Shown here: in pieces, positions 43,001 to 55,600 of the stretch
Position numbering within the stretch: the first letter of the stretch is position 1
How the letters are laid out: each line of letters begins with the position of its first letter
NCBI GenBank assembly: GCA_048213135.1
Contig: PS015016.1
Span: 127,463 to 191,462 of the forward strand
DNA length: 64,000 bases
Source of the DNA: Reclinomonas americana ATCC 50394
Lineage: Eukaryota; Jakobida; Jakobea; Jakobida
Reading direction: 5' to 3'
The notes under the pieces: model-generated
Databases searched by the model: none
Told to the model about the DNA's origin: nothing
Seen by the model: only the letters and a program-made list of their open reading frames with translations
Translations under genes and position numbers: made by a program

Positions 43001-44093
43001 AACACGCAACTGCCACAAAGACACTGTCGCGCAGGTTGGAGAATGCATCGATGCTGAAACGCCCAATGCCCATGAACAGCACGGCCCACAGCGGGAACGA
43101 TGGCGGCTCCTCCGACAGGCTGTCGATAACGGCCTTGTAGGCGAACGGAGTGAGGATACTTGTCACTTTCGAACCGATCAGACACATGAACGAGATGACG
43201 ACTCTGTGATGAACACACGATATGAGCCCAATATCACGGGTTTTCAGCGGCGGTCAGCTGCTGACCGAAGGCGCAAACCCCAGCGCCCCGCCGGCCACAT
43301 GAGCGGCAGCAGGGATTTGATGTAGTACCAGTGCGAGTGCTTTCTCTGCAGACGCGCGTACACGTCAGTTGTGAGCGACAACAAAAAACGCGCGCGCAGC
43401 ACATGCACACGAAAGCACCTTTTTCTTCTCCTCTTCCGCGGGCTTCTTGCCGGAAGGCGACTTGGCCGCCGTCGGTGTACCCGCCGCCGTGCTGGCCACC
43501 TCCACGTCGCCTAGAGTGGACGCCGAGGCACCAGCGCGAGCCGGGCGCACCTGCACCACCGCCGACTGTGATCGCGGCAATGCATCCGACGACGACGGCA
43601 GCGGAATGTTTCGGAACGACGACCCGCGCGGCGCCACCGGCAGCATAGCGCGCGCCTGGTCGTGCGACCAGTGCCGCGAGTGACCCCCACGTCCGCGTGC
43701 CGCTCGCGTGTGCATGGTGGCCACTGGATCACGTGCAAGCGCCGCCGGCACTGCATCGACATCACCGCCATCATCTGCTGGCCCCGTCGCCGCCACATCC
43801 CCCTGCTCCACAGTGCGACGCACGGCCAGGTCGCTTGCTCGCGTGACCCACGAAGGCTGCCGCAGAGGGCCCGCCGGTGGCCCACTGGCGGCCGCGGGCA
43901 CCATCAGTGGCGGAGGTCGTGCACCACGTCCCGCCACATTCGGAAAGGTCGGCGGCAGCCTCATGTGTGGTGCTTGCGGCACAGCCAGTGCACCAGGGCG
44001 AGGCACCGGCACTGCACGCAGTGGTGGTGACGACGAGGGCGGCGGCAGTGCATTCTGCGCGTCCTCGTCGAGGCGTGCGTAGCGCTCGCTCAT
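40073..44093 (-). CDS. ABC half transporter, ABCB6/ABCB7/HMT1-like, copy B with a long Pro/Ala-rich N terminus
   Basis: Paralogue and neighbour of the transporter at 36622-39908, in the same orientation. The first exon (from 44093, [18 protein letters not shown]) encodes about 230 residues rich in Pro, Ala, Arg and Ser and ending in [10 protein letters not shown], probably a disordered cytosolic extension. Membrane-domain landmarks are [69 protein letters not shown] and [20 protein letters not shown]; the last is typical of the ABCB6/7 group. The ATPase domain is intact: [59 protein letters not shown] and [11 protein letters not shown]. It ends with SLSADN and TAA at 40073-40075. An in-frame Met further upstream (44168) is an alternative start. 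Confidence 0.8.
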
Positions 44094-44222
44094 GATCGCG
44101 TGCGAGACTGAGAGGAATGCTCTTTCGTGCGGAGGACGTCGGACCCGGAGGCTTCCGTACACGTTCATTCATTGATAGTGCTGTGCATCCCGGCCACCGC
44201 TTCTTCGCCCTCTCTACGCCGC
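44094..44222. other. Short region between the ABC gene start and the cyclophilin stop
   Basis: 129 bp lying upstream of the ABC copy B start and downstream of the cyclophilin stop, both on the minus strand. It must hold the ABC promoter and the cyclophilin 3' end. No clear signal seen. Confidence 0.35.
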
Positions 44223-44995
44223 TCATGGCTTGACTCTGCATCGCAAAATCTTGACCTCGTCCACTGGCCGATCCTGCGCGTCTGTGGTCACCAAACCCTG
44301 CAGCAACAACAACAACAGCGAATGCACGAGTGTGAGTGAGTCTCCTCTTAGTGCTGCAGAAGACACTCCAACGCAGAGACCAATCGTTGCACATTGCTCA
44401 TGCCAGAGCTCACGCGTCCAAAGATCGTGTGCTTGCCGTCCAACCACGGAGTCGGTGCCTGCTCGCCCACCCGTCACTCACAGAGAACACACAGTGCACG
44501 AGACAGCGAGAGAGAGACAGACCAGTGTGATAAAGAACTGCGATCCGTTTGTGTTGGCGCCGGCGTTGGCCATGCTGAGAATGCCTGCGCCTGTGTGCTT
44601 CAACGTGGGCGTGGTCTCGTCCTCAAAGTGCGCGCCATAGATGCTCTCGCCTCCGCGCCCTGTGCCAGTGGGGTCGCCGCCTTGTGCGATAAAGTCTTTG
44701 ATTACGCGATGAAAGATGGTGTCGTTGTAGTAGCCGCGCTTGGCCAGCTCTGCAAAGTTCTTGCAGGCTTTGGGTGCCTCCTCGTAGTACAACTCCACCT
44801 GCAACGAGAGGAGTGAGGCACACACGCACAAAGGGGGAGAGAGACTGTGTGTGGCTCACCTCAACGGGACCCACAGTTGTCTCCAGCCTGCGCGTGTGCG
44901 TGCGTGAGAGAGAGAGAGATGCATCATTGGTGAAGCGTGAGAGAGAGAGAGAGACGCAACACGACGTGTGTGTAGCCGCAGTACTCGTCTGTCAT
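44223..44995 (-). CDS. PPIL1: Peptidyl-prolyl cis-trans isomerase, PPIL1-type cyclophilin (5 exons)
   Basis: Cyclophilins catalyse cis-trans isomerisation of peptidyl-prolyl bonds; PPIL1 belongs to the activated spliceosome. Exons on the minus strand read [12 protein letters not shown] (44995), [109 protein letters not shown] and [20 protein letters not shown], ending KP and TGA. The catalytic Arg (FHRVI), the FF of NGSQFF and the Trp/His of [10 protein letters not shown] are all present. The motif RGGESIYG and the ending [10 protein letters not shown] are specific to PPIL1 rather than to generic cyclophilin A. Length is close to the family's 166 residues. It is divergent from the HECT gene, 113 bp away. 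Confidence 0.92.
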
Positions 44996-45108
44996 TGACA
45001 AAAAAAAGTCACAAAGGTCGACATCGACTTTGAGTCACATTTTTTGTTTCGCGTATACGCGCAGGCAATTTCTGACACACATCCTCTCCCTCTTCTCGTA
45101 CGAGTGAG
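44996..45108. promoter_or_regulatory. Divergent promoter region between PPIL1 and the HECT ligase
   Basis: Only 113 bp separate the two start codons, so both promoters must overlap here. The strand is T-rich near 45000-45045 (an A run at 45001-45007 and ttttttg at 45041). No TATA box seen. Confidence 0.45.
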
Positions 45109-45250
45109 ATGGGGCAGTCGCTAAGCAACGCCGACACCTTCTCGACCTCCGTGTCAGACTCGGGTGCGTCCACGCGACATGTCGGGGTCGTTGTTCCTCC
45201 GCAACTCACGCTTTCGTTTGATGCCATGCTGTGATCTCTCTGCCCCGTGC

Positions 45251-45286
<36 letters not shown>

Positions 45287-48200
45287 AGAGGCCGGTGATC
45301 TGCTGTCGTTGCCATTGGAGCACCTGCTGGATCGTCGGTTTGTGCTGCTGAAGGCCGCCGAGGATGAGAGCCGTCGCTTGACTCTGCATCCCGTTGCGGA
45401 GGAGTCGGCAGACAAGTTGCGTGTACACACACACGCGCGCGCGCGCGCGAGCGCCACACAGTGTGGCATCGGTGATCAATGCATTGCTGACTGCTTGCTT
45501 GTTCGGATAAATCTTTGTGCCGCAGATCGTCGTCGGCAGTCTCGCGAACAGTGGAGCTTACGCGCCTGTTGCGTCAGGCGGCTCTGGAGCAGAGCCAGCG
45601 ATTCGAGACGGCGGGCTTGCTGTCGGAATCGTCGACTGGTGCCTCGGCGACGGGAGCAGCGCCGGCATTGGCAACTGCGGCCGCGGCCACAGCGACCGCC
45701 GCCTCGGCGACAGCGGAGGATGCGATTGGTGGCGGAGTGGATCGCTCGTCGCTGCAATTGTGCGCCATTGCCAATGCTGACATGCGCGAGTCGTTTGAGA
45801 CTCTGGCCGAGCAACGTGCGGCCATTCTGCTGCGCGTGCATCAGGCCCTGCAGCAGCAACACAAGCGCGTCAAGTCCAGTGATCGTCGCCGACGCCCGCC
45901 CAAGGCCGACACGTCGCCTGTGCTACGTCTCGGCATCATGTCGTTCAGTCGCATGATGTTCGCCATGCTGCGCCGTCTCAGTGTGGTCGAACCGTCCGAA
46001 TGCGCCGAGGTGCTTGCCTTGCTGCGCGAGGAGGTGGGTCTGCTGGAACCCATGGCCCTCACGCCCGAGCGCACGGGCGGCGTGGCCGATGTGGCGTTGG
46101 ACTCGACTGCCAACTTTTTGTACTCGCTGGCCGCACGCCCCGACGGTGACGCCTACGGCCGCATGTGCCTGGAGATGCTCATCTCCGTTGGTGTCGCTCG
46201 TGGAGTTGCGTCGGCACTCGCACTCGTGCGTGTGTGTGTGTGACACGCTCACAATGCGCCCTGTGTGTGTGTGCGTGTGTGCACGCGCAGTCGGTCCGCT
46301 ACCTGTTGAACGCGATGAAGTTGCTGGCCTCTGCTGATTTGCCCGCCACCCGCGAGCGATTGATGGTGGCGCAGACGCTGCGCAACATGGCATTCGTGCA
46401 GCGTGTGTGTCACCTGGTCCCACCGACCGGCGCTCTGATTGGTGGTTGCGTCAAGAGAGGGGGGAAAGCGCCTCTCCTTTTCTTTGTTTGATTCGAGCTT
46501 CTCAACATCGCTGTCTGCAGGCAAATTCCCGTGGGAGGCCATGCAGCAGATTCGCCCCAGCCCTCTGTCGCTGATGCAGGGAACCACCACCACGTACCTG
46601 TCCATGACAGTCGACGGTGCCGGTCACATGTACTTGCACAGTGCCAGTGGTCTGTGGAAAGTCGGAACTGGTTCGTGATGATAACTCCTCTGTATCGCTT
46701 TGTGTTCATTATGGGTTCACCTTCTTCTCCATCGCAGGCTATCAGGGGACGATGCAGTCGCGAGTGTACGCCTCCAATTCCGAGTTCCGCCCTCGTGAGA
46801 CTGGACATTTGCTGTTTGTGGGCAACATGCTGCTGTACCGTTCGGGGGCGATTTCGCCGGCAGTGTTTATTGTGGTGGACACCACCACGCTGCGAGTTGC
46901 GTTTATTCGAAGAGAGCTGCAAGTGGATTTTTATTTTTAACTCATCAACCGAGAAAAAATGTGCGTGCGGCGCTGCAGGAAGTCGGCACCATTTTGCGTG
47001 ACGGCACCGGCACTGTGCGCACGGCAGACAACTCGAGCATTGCGGCATTTGCGGCACAGTTTGAGCCGAAGAAGCGCAAGCGCGTGAAGAAGGAAGTCGA
47101 TCTGCAGGCGCAAGCGGTGCAGGCCTTGCAAGCGCAGCAGATGATGCAGCAGGCGCCGACGCGGAGTTTGTTCGGCAACGCCACTACCCCAATGTTCAGC
47201 ACCACGCCAGCACTCTCGGCGGGAACTGGCTTCGCATTTGGTGGTGTGTTGTTCGCCTCAAGCGTTGCGTTTAGGATGATGACCAAACATCGCTGTGGTT
47301 GCGCAGGTGCCGCAGCACCTGGTGGCTTCGGTTTTGGCGGGCCCATGGCCATGCAGGCGGCGACGAAGAAAGTGAAGGATGATTCTGAGTTTGGTGCAGA
47401 GTCGTCCAAGGCTGCCGAAGCCGAAGACGATGCCCAGGAGGATAAAGAGGGTGCGGAGAGTGGGGATGACTCTGATGACACGGGCAGCCAGGATGGAGGC
47501 GAGTGTTTCGTGTGCATGTTCATGGATGTGACAGTGGCAGGGTGTAACGTTTCGAGCACGCAGAGTCGAGGGGTGCGAGAAGTGTGCCCGCCGCGGACGA
47601 GGAAGTCGATCCTGATCAAGAATTCCTCCCCTATGTCGCGTTCGCGACAGACGGCCGCAACGTCGTCTCGGTTACAGTGGTCACACCCACCGACAAGAAG
47701 GTGTGTGTGTCATTGCGCCCAGTTACACTACTGCATCACCGCTCAACCACTGCGTGTGCAATCGCACAAAACAGGGAACCGATGACGACGCACGCTCCAC
47801 CCAAGTCGTGTGTGACGTTTTCGACGCCGCCAACGGCTTCCGACACACCAAGAATGTGGTGCTTCGTGGTCCCCAGTACAGTTGCGCATCTTGCTTGCTT
47901 GCTTGCTCAGCAGTGGTGCGTGTGAATGTGTGTCTGTACTAAGCGTGCGTCCGTTTCGCAGCTTTCAGCACCAAGACCGNNNNNNNNNNNNNNNNNNNNN
48001 NNNNNNNNNNNNNNNNNNNNNNNNNNNNNNNNNNNNNNNNNNNNNNNNNNNNNNNNNNNNNNNNNNNNNNNNNNNNNNNNNNNNNNNNNNNNNNNNNNNN
48101 NNNCCCGCGTGCAGGTGCAGAGCTGCATCACACCGCGCAATCCCAAGGTGCTCAATTTCAGTGGACCCTTCACGGTCGAGATGTGGATCCGTGCGCGCGA

Positions 48201-51200
48201 TGTTGCGTTTTTTTTTTCGCTGCGTTCGCGCATGCGCCTCCTTGCCAGACGACTCACTTTTCTGGTGTCTTTCTTTTGCAGGTCAACAACAACACGTACG
48301 CACTGCTGTCCCGCGGTTCTCCGTCAACTGGAAACGGGCGCTGCATCAACATGTTGCGTCTGCATTGCACCTGGTGTGTGACCCGGTGGTGCTCACCTAC
48401 GCTTCTTTGCCGACTACAGGGCCATTCAGTACGGCTCTTTGCAATGCAATATCATGTTGCGTCCTCGGTGGTGTTGTGAGTTGTTGGCCGCGTGCGTACG
48501 TGCTCATTATGCTTTGCTGGTGATGCAGCAATACGACTGTGAGCTGCCAGGTGTATGACTGCCAGAACAAGTGGACGCATGTTGCATGTACGTCATGGGT
48601 TGTCGCACAGATCTCATTCCCTACCTCATTGTGCCTTTATTCATTTGCATGTCATTAGTGGTGGCCGACGGCAGTCACATCACGTTGTACAAGGACGGCT
48701 CCGCGGAGACCGCTCTCCCGAGCAGCAACGTGATGTTCGAGAGTGCAGTGGATTCGTGGTGGTTCGGCTGCATGGAGTTTGGTCGACAAGGCTTCAACGG
48801 CAACATGGCGGAGGTGTGTTCGTGATGTGATGCAAGCGTGTTCCGTCGGTGAAATTGTCACTCATCATGCGCTTTCTCCCACTGGCCGCAGCTGCGCATC
48901 TGGAAGTGTGCGCGGTGAGTGCTGCTGCTCGGCATATTTCAAGTCTGCGCATTTCTCGTCCACGTGCTGACACTGCTCTTTCTGTGACCGACCTCGCAGG
49001 TCGGCGTCGGAGATTGCCGAGTATCGCAACGTGTCGATGACGGGGCGTGAGAGTGGCCTCGTCGGCTACTACCGCATGATTGAGGGTGCTGGTGACACAC
49101 TGTGGAACTCGGCTGCCACCACTGGACATGCGACCTTTACGGGCTCCAGCTGGTGCGTTGAGCGGCCGCACGCGTGTGCGAGAGTCGCCTTGGAAATTTG
49201 ACATACGTACGCTCTCACTCAGGTCGAATCATGAGTCGCCAGTCAAGCCCGACAAGGAGAGCCTGGCCGGTACGCTTGTGGACAGCGAGTCGTGCATGCC
49301 CACTGTGTGCGAGATGTCCCAATTGACCTCTTCCGTGTGCGTAGCCGTCGAGCTGCCGTGCTCGCTTGACGAGGACGTTCTCAAGCGTGCCCAGCTGGTC
49401 AGCAACGGCGACTCACTCGGTGTGTTGCTGCGCGAGAATCGCCAGCAACATTCGCAACACCCGCGTCAAGCAGGCCTGTTTGGGGGACCTGCACCGGCTG
49501 GTGGCGTGCACTATGTCGCTCGCTTCGAGGTCTACAGCCTGGAGACCGGAATGCTGGTGGCGGGCGAGGATGTGCCGGATGCGTGTGCCAGTTGAGAGAG
49601 TGTCGACTTTTGATCTCGGTGTTTCATTCGCACATGTGCATGGCTCACGCGTTCCTTTTCTTGCAGTTACCGACGTTTGCTACGATCGCGTGAACAACGT
49701 CCTCTGGGCGCCATCGTCTGCGGTTCGTTTCACCGGTGAACACAACGCTCACTGTGTGCGCACTTGTTCTGCTCACTGTTGTCCCCCACAGCAACCACGC
49801 ACCATGTACCGTTTCCGCATGCCAGGCCGCGGCTCTCGTTGCGTGAACACTAACGAGAGCGAATTCATGTCGTCGACCTCACTGCGCTTGTCTTTCTTTC
49901 GTTTGTTTGTTTGTGTCGCCCGACGTTTGCAGCATTGTACGCCGATTCCAACGCGGGTGCCAAGGCGTTTATCGATTCGGGTGCCGATCTGCTGCTGCTG
50001 CAGCCGGAGTGTGCGCTGACCGCAGAGCACGACGTATCTGGTGTCGACTCAACGACTGCGCTTCTCCGTCTCGTTGCGGTGTTGGACTCTGCAGGTGATT
50101 GCGGGCAGTCATATCTCTCTCTCTGTCTGTCTGTCTTTGCGCCTGACTCCGCGCAACGCAGCCGCAAGTGAGGTCGATGACGAGCCGAATCCGACGCTGA
50201 GTGTGCCCGGTGTGCTTGACGTGTCGGTCGAGACCATTAGCACGCTGTGTGACATGGTCGAGCGCCTGTCCGACGTGTACCTGCAGCCGACTGCAGCCGT
50301 CGATGCTTTGCGACACCAAACCATTGTGTTCACCCTTCTGTACGCAATCCGCTGTGTCCGCACGCACATTTCGTATGTGATCAAGTGGAATCTGGATCCG
50401 GCCGTAGAATGTGACCTTGGTCCGGCTTCTGGTGCGTTTGTACACACACACACTCACACACTGAATCTGTCCACCTGCTAAGATATATACACGCTGTCAC
50501 GCAGACATGACTCGCCGCCTCAAGTCGGCATTGCATCGTGTGCTGGTGACAGTGCCCACCGATGCCATTTCACGACTGGCAGCGTCGTCGCTGCAGATGG
50601 CCGCGTGTGAGGTTTGTGCTGGAAGGAATGCTGGCATGTTTTCTCTGTCTTGTCTGACACCTACGCTGGCAGATGTTGACCGGGGGCTTCCAAATCTTCT
50701 ATCCGACACCAGTGATGCAGCGCGAGTTGCTGCAGCTGCTGTTCCGCGAGTGCGGCACTGCTGACGTGAGTTTTTTCTTCTCTTTCTATGTGTGTGTATG
50801 TATTCCCCGTAGCGCTTACCACATGAGTCTCTTTGCTCAGGCTACTGCGGCGGCGGCGGCCGAGGAAGAGTCGGAGAGCCCCCAGTTTACGTTCCTGCAG
50901 CATGCGCTGACCAAACTGGGCGAAACCAACTCGACCTTCCAGTTCCTCACGCAGGAGGATGACGATGCTGACAGCGAGTACTCTGTCATTCGTTGCGTGC
51001 GCCAGAGTTACTGGTGGTCAACTCGTGCCAACCCGCTGACATGAATGGTAGGCACTCTGCGCTTGTTGGTGGAGATTGCGTGTGACAACGACATGCGTCT
51101 CCTCGCCACTCGCGTGAGCGGTTCCGAGGATGCAATGCCGAGCTCAGTGTTCCGCGCCCTGCACGGCTTCCTGGTCTCCGTGCAAAAGGCTATCCTAAGT

Positions 51201-52589
51201 GAGGTGGGTATCTCACGCACTACGCGCTGCACACTTCACCTCCTCTTCATTGATCTCATGCTTTTGGTCTACGCAGGGATTCTCTCGTCGTTCGCCGGCA
51301 AGCAGCTCCACCGCGACACCTGCCTCGTCGGAGAGTCTCAACGTGATGCTCACGTACGTGCTCATTGTGTGGGAGGCTGCCGATCGACTCTTCCGCCGAT
51401 GCATCTCGCTGGTGGCCGACGACACACGCGCTGCGGCACTGGTAATTGCCTACCTCTTTGTGCAAATGATCGACTGCTCACGTACCTGTCTGTGCATGCT
51501 GCTGGCATGGCAGGCTGGCAAGCTGGTGATGCAGAGCACCATCGGATCGCTGCTGCCGTCCTTGTGGACTACAATCGGTTGCATGTCGGTGGATCTGCCG
51601 ACCAGCGGCCGTCTTCTGACTCCGCTGTTGAATGGACTGAGCACACTGTCGTCACTGGCGCAACACTTGCCCGAAGCACAAGATACGGAGCGCCTGCTAT
51701 GTGGCACGTATGCGCCGGAGCCAGTGGTTGTGGAGACCGACCACCCGTTGCGTCTCCCGTGTGTCTGCACTGTGTATGTCTGCATCTCAATCCTGAAAAT
51801 CTTCTTCGTATGTGCCTGCAGTGTCGAGCTGACTGAAGATCGCACAACATTCCGCGTGGCCGTCCCGTATGCAAACTCCCTCACAGTGGCGATTGCACCG
51901 GAAACAGAAGTGCCGGCGGGGTTCGTTTGTTTGTCGCTCTGGAACGCAACGCGAACTCTTAACCTCCTTCTCCCTACAGATGTGTCCTTCGCGTGTATGG
52001 TGAGAACGACCAGCGTGGCGTCAAAATTTCGAACACGAGTTGGGTGGCGCCGTATTCGTCGAGTCGCTCTCTGGCCGAGGTCAAGCCGCTGTCGTTCTGG
52101 TCTTGCAATGTCGTGTACTTCATTCTGGAGAAGCGGTCCAAGACCGCTGGCCAGCCCGTCAAGCCCAGCTGGGGCTTCAAGTTGTGTTTGCTTGCACGAG
52201 GCGCCTCGTCCCTGTTGTACTGATCCGTCACGCCACACAGAGCGACTGTCACGACGACTGCCGTTGCACGCAATGCCGACACGGGACCACTTGTCGATCT
52301 GTGTCGCACTGTGGGACTTGTCGCTGGCAGGGTGCGCTGCTGTTTTTTTGTCGTCGCTCACACGGCTTCGAGACCCAGCGCTTGCGCTCATGATCTGTGT
52401 CACTGCAGTGCTGTGGCCGGCTGATGCGGTCGGAGAAATTGACAGACGACGAAAGCGCTTGCATTGAGTGGCTCAGCTCTGAAATCTTCTCCGAAGGTCT
52501 CGACGCTCACGGGCAGGTGTGTGCATTGTGATGACACGCGTGCATGCGTGTGTCGTGTGACTCTCANNNNNNNNNNNNNNNNNNNNACG

Positions 52590-52684
<95 letters not shown>

Positions 52685-55600
52685 GTTGGTTGCTAATGTT
52701 GCCGCTGCTGAAACGATGATCAGATGCGACTGCTGTCGCATTCCTCGAGGATATTGTCGAGTTGCGCGGTGACGCTGCACTGCTGATGGTGCGGTTGGAG
52801 ACGGTGCAATCTGTGCCGCTGCTCGGACCGCAGAGTGCGGCCGCCGCTGCCAGTTGCGTTCACTGTCTCTGCACGAAAATCACTCTCGGCATCCGGGTGC
52901 TGAAACATACATACTACTGCGTGCATGATGAAACAGTCACGCGCAGCGTGCGAGCGGTGTTTGCCGCTCTGTTGCACCACAATGGAATCACCTCGGATGC
53001 CATGTCCACTGCGCTTGGTGGCGCCGGTGCCGCCATTTCCGAGAGCCTCTCGCGCTGCTGGAAGACAGCCATCAAGGTAGATTGCAAAGTGCGCTGCCGC
53101 AGATCTGCCTGTGTACTCATCTTACAACTTTCCCACGCAGCTTTCCAAGTGGCTCATGCAGCGGTACCAGCAGGAACGCAGCAAGCTTGCCGATGAAGAT
53201 GAGGGCTCGGGTATTTCGTTGCGTCAGAGCGTCGATGATGGATATTCATGCACTCCTCGTCTCTGTTGTTTTTTGAATTCCTCCTCGTGCTCGCTACGAC
53301 TCGCAGCAACCTGTACGACTCGATCTGCAAAAAGGTCGTGAAGCGTGCTCGCTTTTTCATTGAGCTGCTGCCGTTCATGAACGTTGCGTATGCGATGCAC
53401 TCTGTTTTGTGAGCCTTCACACTGTGACTGACGTCATGCGAGCAGATTGTGACGGAGACTCCGGGTACGCCAAATCCCGCCAATCGTCGTGAACTGACGG
53501 AGAGTCAGCGACGCGCGAGAAGTGTAGCCATGGCCTGGAAGAACTTGCGCCGATCTGGCCTCGCGTCCGGCGAAGATCGCTTCAGCCACGTGTGGCGCCT
53601 GCTGATCCACTTTGTCGGTGCCCCGGTATCCATCAAGAAACTGCGAGTCGCCATTATTGCACGCCAGCGCCGTGCGCGACTGCGTGCCGCCGGACTCAAA
53701 GCCATGAGTGACATGTTCCAGGCCGCGAAACTGGTCAGCATTCGGCAGGAGATTTTGCGCGCACTCGTTCCTGCTCTGCAGGAGGCGAGCCAGCCGCTCT
53801 CTGCTGCACCGACAGTCGTCAACAACCTCGAGGTCTTTTTTCTTTCATTTTGCGCGCGTGTGCGTATCTCACCGATGCCCTGACAAGCGACTTGTGACAG
53901 GGTTGTGGCCACGAGTGCCTGCTGTCGGTGAAGATGGCGTTCATGAAGCTGTACTCGGAGCTGGTCCGTGCATTGCACGACCCAGTCAGTGCGGGCGAGG
54001 GTCTCATCACCAGCATCCTGCACGCATTCAACGTGGACTACAAGGGCGAGAACGACATTTTGGTGCAGCTCGAAGTGTTTACGGCTGTGCGCGAGATGCT
54101 GTCTGGAGTTTCGTTTGCGTGTCTGTGGGTCTTATTCAGGGCATTCGCCCGATCCTCACCAATGCCGTATGCTCCTCTCCACAGCCGCAAGCAGTCATCG
54201 GTTCCGCTCAGCGTGCCACTTGGATGCTGTTCGAGTTGGTGATGTCGAACGCCCTGCGTACTTCGTCGTCGACCGAGTCGGTCAGTGAGGTGCGGCAGAT
54301 CGACGTGGAGCCCATCTTTGAGTTGCTGGTGGACCAAGTCACCAAGATTGGCCACGACATTGACAACCGTGTCTCGGACGATGCCGACGGTGCGTGTCAG
54401 TTTGCGGGTGCTTCTGTATACTCCGTTCTCACCCTTGTTTACACTTTCGTGTGGGCTGCAGACGGCACGATTTCATCCACTCCCAAGCACGTGATTGTCA
54501 GCAATGCATTCGACACGGCTGTCGTACAGGCACAGGCGGTGCAACAGCAACAACTGCAACAGCAACAGCTGATGTTGCAGCAGCAGCAGCACATGCAGAT
54601 GCAGCGTGAGGAGGAGCCGCAGCCAGAGGTGCGACGCAGCAGACGTGGCCGTCGATCGCGTGGCGGCGCCGCTGCTACCGAGTCTTCTGGTGACGGCAGT
54701 GGCACCAGTGCAACCGTGCTCTCCACCTCTGGGACCGGCTTTGGTAGCTTGACAGCTGCAGCAAGTGCCTTGTCGCGTCATGCGTCGCACACGGAGATTC
54801 TTGCACTCCTGCTCTCGGCGTGTCGCTGGCAGCGAGCCAAGGAGCTCCTGTTCAGCGGTGATGTGATCTCCAGTCTGCTACGCATCTTCCGGTACGTCAC
54901 CGCGGTTATTCTGGTGTGTTGTTGCGCCATGCTCACCCCCCGTTTCGCAGTCACGGCGATCACAAGCTGCAGCTGCTGGCGCTACGGATTCTGCGCAAAG
55001 TGCTGCCTGTGCATCCGCGACTCGAAGAGGTCAAGCGCCTTCCCTCTCATTTTTCTACTCAGTGCATTGTGCTTACTTCTACATGCCATCTCTGCAGGTG
55101 GACGCCGCTGCCACCTCACAATTCCCGTCGCAATGCACAACCGTGTCGTCGGTGCCGGGCTCGGCCTTTGTCTCTTTGATTCTGTACACGTGCGGCGTGT
55201 CCGTGTGCCTGCCGGTGGCTTGTTGCGTCTGTTGCCGGTATCTCGCGTGTTTTTTTCGTGCATAGTGACCCGCTCCTGTGTTTGTGCGAATCGAGCAGAT
55301 GGCGAAGAGGGTGCCTTCCTGCGCACGGCACTGGACGTGCAGAGTCCCGCTGAGACACCATCTGCGGAAGCTTCAAGTGCTCCATCTGCAGCAATCTACG
55401 GTGTGCTTGTCGGTGAATGCGTCTCGCTGGTCCGGCTGCTCTTCCAGAGCGCATCATGGGTACGGTCGTGCAGAAACTATGCATGCAGGTGGTCTCCGTT
55501 TTTTGACACTGTCTGTGTGTACGTGTGCATCTGCAGAAATCGGCCCTGCTTGCTGTGGTGTCGATGGCGTTCACTTCGCTGTCTGAGTTTGCTGCTGCAG

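Noticed and set aside
43365-43930. Plus-strand proline/arginine-rich open frames opposite the ABC copy B N terminus
   Set aside because: The minus strand joins in frame to the conserved transporter membrane domain, so the plus frames are shadows of GC-rich low-complexity sequence.
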